Source of the DNA: Xenoacremonium recifei | Taxonomy: Eukaryota; Ascomycota; Sordariomycetes; Hypocreales; Nectriaceae | Assembly: GCA_012184525.1 (NCBI GenBank) | Contig: WOFQ01000019.1 | Span: 1-64,000 of the forward strand | Direction: 5' to 3' | Length of the DNA stretch: 64,000 nucleotides | Shown: positions 58,132 through 64,000 of the stretch, piece by piece | Numbering within the stretch: position 1 is the first letter of the stretch | Layout: every line of letters begins with the position of its first letter | The notes under the pieces: model-generated | Database searches by the model: none | Told to the model about the DNA's origin: nothing | The model's input: only the letters and a program-made list of their open reading frames with translations | Made by a program: the position numbers and the translations under genes

Positions 58132-58839
58132 GGTGATTGTTGATAGTGGCTTAAACGGGAGTTGTGGTTTGAATTGAACAGGTATTCCTTATTTTATTGT
58201 ATCTTAGTACTTTGGGCGATTCTAGCGACACCTGTCTCCTTTTTATGCTGCGAATCTGGTGTGCATGAGCGATCTAGAGATGTCGCGAAGAGATAGAAAT
58301 GGTGATAACGGACCGAGATTCCCGACGAATGCTGAGATTCGATTTGCCGTTCAGAGATACACAGACATCAATAATCTCTGCGGTTGGCTCGTATCTTCCG
58401 AGCTGTACACGAGTCCAAACTTTATGGTGATAATCGCGGGGTGTAGTCGATGCCGATTGGTAGCTGACCCTGCCTACACCGTGCTATCGGACCGCCATCC
58501 TATCGTAGCATTGGTATTAGTCCATCCGGGGCGGGGGTTATACCGGTTCGAGTAATCACTTGATGCTCGACTATCATGACCGAATTCGACCATATCGAGT
58601 GTGAACTTCTCCAAAAGGGCCATCGGGATTGTCGCTCATTGAAAATAGACGACGAATGGGTGGACAGAAAGCCGATGCAGATTGGATGCCGTTTATATCT
58701 TGCCTGGGCCCCGGGAATCCCGAGCAATCAGCAAACAAGCCAAGTCTCTCATCACAACCAAGTAGAGCTGAAGCAGACCTTCTATTTTATTTTATACATC
58801 ACTTTAAGCCAAGAAACTCTCCTATCAAGAATCATCAAA
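58132..58839. promoter_or_regulatory. Shared divergent promoter, 0.7 kb
   Basis: Lies between the bicupin gene (minus, ATG at 58131) and the ABM/zinc-ribbon gene (plus, ATG at 58840), so it should hold both promoters. An A/T-rich stretch with TTTTATTTTATACA near 58785-58798 could serve as the TATA region of the plus-strand gene. No inverted CGG half-sites typical of Zn2Cys6 factors stood out. Confidence 0.45.
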
Positions 58840-59337
58840 ATGCCCATCTACTTGAGCATGCAGCGTGTCCGCTTCTCTAGCCCCGATGCATATGAGAAGT
58901 TCAAGGTGCTGTTTGCAGATACGCGCCGCCATCTCATGACGCTGCCGGGTTTCCTGCACCTGACCTGGTGGGAGCATCCCGATGACCGAAGTTGGTACAA
59001 CGAGTGCAGCTTCTGGACCAGCCGCGGCGCGCTCTACGACTGGCACAAGGACACATACCACAAGTACTGCAAAACATGGGCTGCGAATGGCGCTATCATG
59101 GAGGACATCATCACCAACTTCGAACTCGTTGGGACTCGCTTGCTTCGAGTCTGCCCTGTATGCAACTTGACGCAGGACAAGAAATATGATCTGGCTCAGG
59201 AACAGGCAGTGCTTGCTGAGCAATGCCCCCAGTGTGGCTTCCACTTCCCCGTTCTTGGAGAAACTGCATCAAGCTTTGCTGTATTCAAGGATGTACCTGG
59301 CTTGTCTGCGGACGAGGGTACAAAGAAAGAAGAGTAA
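58840..59337 (+). CDS. ABM-domain protein fused to a four-cysteine zinc ribbon
   Basis: A single exon of 165 codons plus stop. Residues about 1-98 fit an antibiotic-biosynthesis-monooxygenase-like/dimeric alpha-beta barrel: strand QRVRFSSPDAYEKFKVLF, TLPGFLHLTWWEHPDDRSWY, then ECSFWTSRGALYDWHKDTYH. Residues 103-136 hold CPVC (105-108) and CPQC (129-132), that is C-x2-C-x20-C-x2-C, a zinc-ribbon or rubredoxin-like site followed by GFHFPV. The tail is acidic/basic. ABM proteins are cofactor-free oxygenases or small-molecule binders; adding a metal knuckle is not a combination I know. It shares a promoter region with the bicupin gene. The start context aaaATGcc is acceptable. Confidence 0.8.
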   Translation: MPIYLSMQRVRFSSPDAYEKFKVLFADTRRHLMTLPGFLHLTWWEHPDDRSWYNECSFWTSRGALYDWHKDTYHKYCKTWAANGAIMEDIITNFELVGTRLLRVCPVCNLTQDKKYDLAQEQAVLAEQCPQCGFHFPVLGETASSFAVFKDVPGLSADEGTKKEE

Positions 59338-60317
59338 AGTCAATGGATCGAGAGGGAATGTATCATGGATAGTAGTTGAATCAGCGAGACATAGATTCTG
59401 AACTACTTAGATGATCCAATACAAACTACTCATTTGTCACACATACGGCAATCAATAAGATTTGGCCGTGCTATCCGATGAATACATTTCGTGACTATGT
59501 TATTCAATTAAGCTTCGTAGACATAGCAGCCCTTTATAAGAAGGCTTGACATCGGGATAGTAGACGATCTCTCTAAACATTATTTTTGGAGGGGAAAGTA
59601 AGGGAGTTGAGTAGTCTCACTGGCAGTTTATGGGAAGCGTCCCCCATCCACCAAGTGCACTCGATACTGATCGTGATCGGACTCAAGAAACGGCTTTTGC
59701 TGGTCTCAACGGCCCTGCCAATGCTTACAGTTGGCAAATTCCCTTCGGCCGACCCAACTGTCTCTCTGTTGACTAGTACCGCGATTATCTTGCCTTCGCC
59801 GCACTGGCACGGCGCAGAATGACAAGTCGGAAAACTGGCCTATCACTTTAGGTGCTCGGAACCCCGGCCAATCCAGTATCGCAGTCAAAGACGCTTATGT
59901 AGTGGTGGTTGGGATGACGCTATTATCATCTAATTGGATGCCCAAGATACACCATCCCCCGCAGATAAGCGATCGTTGGCTCATTGCCGATTTAAGCGGT
60001 TCGTGTTAGGCTCAATCTTCCTGAAATGGATAGGCTCATAAGACGCCCAGCTACCTCGCCATCGCCTCAGCTTCCCCGCGATTCGAAAGACCCTGGGGCG
60101 AGACCTCACTAGTCATGCCACCTACAAATGCCGAGATCATGGGAAACGAGCAACCAAAGAGCTTGTTTGGCCCTAGGACGAGAGGAGGGATTTCCTTTAG
60201 TAATTTGCTTTCTTGAGCTCGTTCACCATCTGTCCACACCTACACGACCTGCCCCCGAGAATCATCCAAGCTTTCTTCGTTCCAAGTCAATATTGACATC
60301 AGCCTGAAGGTCATGGA
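59338..60317. other. Intergenic, 1.0 kb
   Basis: 3' flank of the ABM/zinc-ribbon gene and promoter of the regulator at 60318. A minus-strand frame at 60051-60239 (PNKLFGCSFPMISAFVGG) looks slightly protein-like but begins at GTG and matches nothing I know. Confidence 0.4.
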
Positions 60318-60357
60318 ATGTCTGATCAAAGTCCTCCCAGCCACCGTCCGTCCGTAG
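60313..60357 (+). promoter_or_regulatory. Short uORF overlapping the regulator's start codon
   Basis: An ATG in strong context (gtcATGg) five bases upstream of, and out of frame with, the regulator's ATG at 60318. It opens a 14-codon frame ending at TAG 60355-60357. Scanning ribosomes would meet it first, so it could lower translation of the regulator. If the transcript starts downstream of 60313 it has no effect. Confidence 0.45.
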
Positions 60358-62363
60358 GCAGAGCCGCCCCGAGATCTCGACTTGGTTGCCTCACATGCAA
60401 GCAACGGCACGTCCGATGCGATGAGGCACTTCCAGCCTGTGGGCACTGCTCTCGACTGAAACTTGGATGCAGCTACCTCACGCGTCCTCGAAACACCAAG
60501 ACCAAAGATGCAAGATCGTCCACCTCATCAAGTACGGCCCAACGCAAGCTACTACCAGCTACTCGCCGCCCAGCACCACTCCCACCGTCAGGACGTGACT
60601 CTCCCGACTCTAGATGGTCTGCTGGACCCGATCAAGATGTCTACAGCAATCAACAACAAACGCCACCATTCAACTCTCTGCCATGGTGGGACGACGTGGT
60701 AATGGTTTCGGCAACCGACCTGCCGGGGCCAGCCATTAACACCAATTGGGCCGGTGAAATGGCACTGGAAGCTTTCATGACGCCTGGAATCATGCCATTT
60801 GAGTTGGGTGTCTCAGAGGACCTTCACGACAACTCCCACTGGTCCTTTAATACCGAGCAAACTGACTTGAAGGAGTCGTTTTCCGACTCGGTGATGCCAA
60901 CGCCGCCACCAAACGACAAAGGAGAGAGACCTGATCAAGTCCTCCGAGCCTTTGGCAACATTATGCATCCACCTGCAGCAATGCTGATGGGCGGCATTAA
61001 AAAATGGCGTCACTTACAAAGATATTTGATCGATCTTGGATCTCGGAATGATGCAGTTATGAATGGACTCCTCTGCTTAGAAGAGTTACTGGCATGGGAT
61101 GACTCGAGTACTTCAACACAAACCAAAGACCACTTCGAAAGCCGCATTGCGCACTTGTTCAACGCTTCTCGCCACGAGATCGAAAAATGTCTTTCCCGAA
61201 ACCCTCCTTCCGAGAACGATCAAATGGATGAATGGCTCGCAGCCATATTCCTCTTGGCCTGGAGTCAAGTTATTCGAGATCGAGGGAAAGAGAACAGCGA
61301 AACTTCCTTTCCATCACACCTTGCTGACCGCATCATCACCAACTCCTGTACCTGGAGCTGGTATTCACGGGAGCTACTCTCATGGTTCAACTCGTTTGAC
61401 AGCAAGGCTTCTTATCTTGGCGGCCAAGCCCTGCTCTCGCCCGAGGCCCTCAAGGTCGTATCAAGGTATCCCATACAGATCATCAGTTGTGACTACGAAG
61501 ACTCTAAAGATTGGCAAGAGTCATTGAATGATGATGGGGACTTTGAAGCCATGACGGCCAGTACAGTTTCCGAAGCGTCTCATGGCGACACCGCGACTAT
61601 AGTTCCCTCGTTGACACCCTGTGATGTGAAGGAGATTGTTCTCCGCGCCATCCTGCAGCCAGCGGCGGAATGGTACCTGCAAACACAGGCCTTTTGGCGC
61701 CGAATTAGTGCCCTGGACAAACATCACCGAAAACGATTTACGCCAGATGCCGAAATCGAAGTCGCTGTAGCAGGCAAGCGGTTACAGACAGAGCTTTGGG
61801 ACTTGTGGGCACAACGACCATCCGTCATTTCTTTGACCTCTACCAACCTCGCAGACTCGGTTGCCGTAGACATGGCCACGCGCTTGGAAGAGATCTTCAG
61901 TGTTTATCTGGCGAGCTACTGGATTCTCTTTGTGTACCTTCACCGTGTTTGCTGGTGGCATCTCGCACACACTCCAACTGTGACTGGTGCGTTACGAGAG
62001 ACGTGGAGGCACATGCAATCCTCGTACGGCGAATCCGATACCAATAGCCAGCAAAAGATTGTGCATCCCAGCCTCATGTGGCCCGTCTTTCTACTCGGGG
62101 CAGAAACCAACGATGAAGACCGCCGGGTATGGGCCATAGAACAGCTCCAGGCATTGGGTAAATCGAAGCCAGTTTTGCGGCCAGAGAGGCGAGACCACAA
62201 CACACTGCCGGCCTTCCGAATGTGCCAAGGAGCGACAAAGAATGCTAAGAGGGCGGCATTGTTGCTTCAGGCTTTGATTCAGAAGCAAAGGGAGATGAAG
62301 TGCCGGGTTGATGATAGAGATCTAGCTATGCGGATGTTTGGATGTTATTTTTCCATAGTCTAG
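60318..62363 (+). CDS. Zn(II)2Cys6 transcription factor
   Basis: A single exon of 681 codons plus stop. The zinc cluster is C24-x2-C27-x6-C34-x6-C41-x2-C44-x6-C51 (GCLTCKQRHVRC...GHCSRLKLGC), the form typical of the Fungal_trans_2 class. Residues 55-110 are Ser/Thr/Pro-rich. The middle and C-terminal parts are helical: the LLCLEELLAWDDS and EMDEWLAAIFLLAWSQ-type blocks (the latter as QMDEWLAAIFLLAW here) and YLASYWILFVYLHRVCWWHL. It lies downstream of the AKR, bicupin and ABM/zinc genes and is their natural candidate regulator, though this is inference from position. The start is uncertain by a few bases because of the overlapping uORF. Confidence 0.88.
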   Translation: MSDQSPPSHRPSVGRAAPRSRLGCLTCKQRHVRCDEALPACGHCSRLKLGCSYLTRPRNTKTKDARSSTSSSTAQRKLLPATRRPAPLPPSGRDSPDSRWSAGPDQDVYSNQQQTPPFNSLPWWDDVVMVSATDLPGPAINTNWAGEMALEAFMTPGIMPFELGVSEDLHDNSHWSFNTEQTDLKESFSDSVMPTPPPNDKGERPDQVLRAFGNIMHPPAAMLMGGIKKWRHLQRYLIDLGSRNDAVMNGLLCLEELLAWDDSSTSTQTKDHFESRIAHLFNASRHEIEKCLSRNPPSENDQMDEWLAAIFLLAWSQVIRDRGKENSETSFPSHLADRIITNSCTWSWYSRELLSWFNSFDSKASYLGGQALLSPEALKVVSRYPIQIISCDYEDSKDWQESLNDDGDFEAMTASTVSEASHGDTATIVPSLTPCDVKEIVLRAILQPAAEWYLQTQAFWRRISALDKHHRKRFTPDAEIEVAVAGKRLQTELWDLWAQRPSVISLTSTNLADSVAVDMATRLEEIFSVYLASYWILFVYLHRVCWWHLAHTPTVTGALRETWRHMQSSYGESDTNSQQKIVHPSLMWPVFLLGAETNDEDRRVWAIEQLQALGKSKPVLRPERRDHNTLPAFRMCQGATKNAKRAALLLQALIQKQREMKCRVDDRDLAMRMFGCYFSIV

Positions 62364-63115
62364 TTGGCCAAGGTGAAATCTACCGGCATTACGGGAATCC
62401 GTTCTCGCTCATAATAATTGACGAGAGCTACCCACTCCGTGAATTTATTAGCGCCAAAGGTTTCCCAAGATCCAATGGTGGATCAAATTAATTTCCCCGG
62501 GGACAAAGATTGCAGAGCATAGTTCGTTCAGTGGTTGAACTTGACCTGGCCCCGGGAGCGGAATCCCGTTCCTCCGTACGGGCATGATATATTACCCAAC
62601 AAAATGTTAAGTTGGCCATCATTCACAGCGAAAAAAAAAAATTCGTTAAAGGAAAGAAATACTAATGGAAAAAATGCCCTGGATTCTTGTGGCGCATGTT
62701 TAAGCTATTATCTAGAACTTCTGATTTTATGTGCGTTCGAAGCTTTGGCCCATACATGAAATTGGCCTTCAACTATGAATGGTCCGGCAACCGCTCTACT
62801 TCGAGTACCCCAATACTTTCCAACATGCGTTGGGAAGATCACGATCTGCTCTTCCCCGAGATAAGTAAACGGATTGAATATGCATGACTTCGATTGAGCT
62901 GAGCTCGAATGTCCCTTTAGTACAGCAGTAGCATCATACGATCGGCTATTGGCTAGCTGCGTCATTACTGGGCTGACATGCATGCCAGAGCGGCGTCAGG
63001 ATCAGTGAACTAGACCTAAGCTGACTCCGCTGGCCCAAATCCAGAAACGTAAACTTGACACCGCCATCGCATTACTCACGCAACAGCATTTTGCTCGACG
63101 ATTTCCCTCAGCATC
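62364..63115. other. Intergenic, 0.75 kb, A/T-rich
   Basis: Between two tandem regulators. Includes an A-run around 62632-62641. No gene or RNA is seen. Confidence 0.45.
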
Positions 63116-64000
63116 ATGACAATGGATGCCGACATCAATCGGCCAAAGGGTCTTAAAGCCTGCGGTCCATGTGCCAGCGCAAAGGCGCGCTGCGACTGGA
63201 TACACGGCCAGCCACGATGCAAGAGGCAAGTAATGATGGAAGACCGTGAGTTTCGAAGCCAGGTGCAATGCTGTCTAACACCGTCCCGATCTCTAGATGT
63301 GACAGACTCGATAGGGACTGCAAAGTTCAACCTAAAGGAAGCCATAGCCGAGCCTCCAGAGGTCCGTCGCAAGCATATGCGCGAGAGTATGTTCTCTGAG
63401 ACGAGAAACCACATGTTGAACTTCTAATCTGAAGCCAAATAGCGACATGCAACGACTAGAGTCCAAATTCGACTCTGTAGCTCAAATCCTCTCCGCCGCG
63501 AACCAAACAACGCTTGCGATGCACCCAGGGCACTCTGCTTCGTCCAGCCCTCTTCCCCCTCCGAGCCCATTCCCATTCTCACTCTTGCAACAGCCATTCT
63601 CGCCAGAGACAAAGATATTGGCATCTAGTTTGCTTCATTTATATCAAACGGAGTTCGCTCCATTGTTCCCTTTCGTGGCTGTCCCGCTTGAAGTCACGCC
63701 AGAGGGTCTGCTCAATGACAAGCCGTTACTTTACTTAGCTATTATGATGGCCACTTGCCAAAGTGATCTAGACGCTCAGACATTACTGGCTACCAAGTTT
63801 CGAGAGGAAATTGGCCGTAGGTTCTTCATTGATGGAGAAAAGAGTGTTGATCTACTACAGGGCATACAAGTGTACTTGGCATGGTAAGTTAAAGAGAAAG
63901 ATTTTTCGGGGCAATTTCTTACTTGAAAATCATAAGGCACCACCATCACATGCATCTGGGAGCTATTATGCTTCAGCTCCTTCATGCTATGATTGCCATT
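63116..64000 (+). CDS. Zn(II)2Cys6 transcription factor, 3' end outside the window
   Basis: Exons: 63116-63225, 63297-63386, 63443-63883, 63937 to beyond 64000; the first 235 codons are visible. The zinc cluster C16-x2-C19-x6-C26-x8-C35-x2-C38-x6-C45 is complete only if the first intron (63226-63296) uses a GC donor: AG|GCAAGT ... CTCTAG, the standard GC-AG consensus. A later GT donor at 63246 would delete the last two cysteines. A short helix (MQRLESKFDSVAQIL) follows, then a Pro/Ser linker and the start of the regulatory domain (LLHLYQTEFAPLFPFVAVPL). The gene runs off the right edge. Confidence 0.82.

Noticed and set aside
60051..60239. Minus-strand frame with PNKLFGCSFPMISAFVGG
   Set aside because: GTG start, short, no matching family and no flanking exons that extend it.

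Overview
The window is nuclear DNA of a filamentous ascomycete (Pezizomycotina; Sordariomycetes is my best guess, by inference only). The genes are compact, with short GT-AG introns (about 45-110 bp), GC-rich third codon positions, four Zn(II)2Cys6 regulators and fungal families such as a Jen-type carboxylate permease, Tautomerase_3, and Hsp31. Nineteen protein genes can be built, eighteen complete and one cut by the right edge. I assembled the exons by hand. Every complete multi-exon model gives a whole number of codons and rejoins conserved family sequence across its splice sites.

Left arm (1-13.8 kb), ordinary chromosome: an HSPA12-like Hsp70-family ATPase (302-2681), succinate-semialdehyde dehydrogenase (3988-5879), a METTL16-type U6 snRNA m6A methyltransferase (6857-8429, minus), a proline-rich membrane protein of unknown function (8800-9743, minus) and a large DUF4140/DUF4139 protein with a glutamine-rich insert (11272-13829), whose upstream region has four CCAAT boxes and a Gcn4/CpcA-type site.

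Gene desert (13.8-30.2 kb): no intact gene was found. The minus strand carries decayed coding fragments: two Ulp1/C48-peptidase-like pieces, an ankyrin-repeat piece, an amidoligase-like piece with its HVHVG core, and an unrecognised multi-exon gene broken by frameshifts.

Middle (30.2-39.4 kb): a Zn2Cys6 regulator, an Hsp31/DJ-1-type glyoxalase and a Tautomerase_3 enzyme sit within 4.7 kb and look like a small electrophile-handling module. They are followed by 2.8 kb with no recognised gene and the cytosolic seryl-tRNA synthetase.

Right arm (39.4-64 kb): a Zn2Cys6 regulator with long introns and over 2.6 kb of flank on each side, a Jen-type mono/dicarboxylate permease, a GFA-type small zinc protein, a TPR-like helical-repeat protein with a cysteine-rich tail, and a prion-like/glycine-zipper protein. 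Next comes a compact set: aldo-keto reductase, bicupin, an ABM-domain protein fused to a four-cysteine zinc ribbon, and two Zn2Cys6 regulators (the last cut at the window end). This 55.3-64 kb group is the best candidate for an undescribed metabolic system. The bicupin and the ABM/zinc protein are divergently transcribed from one 0.7 kb region next to the regulator at 60318.
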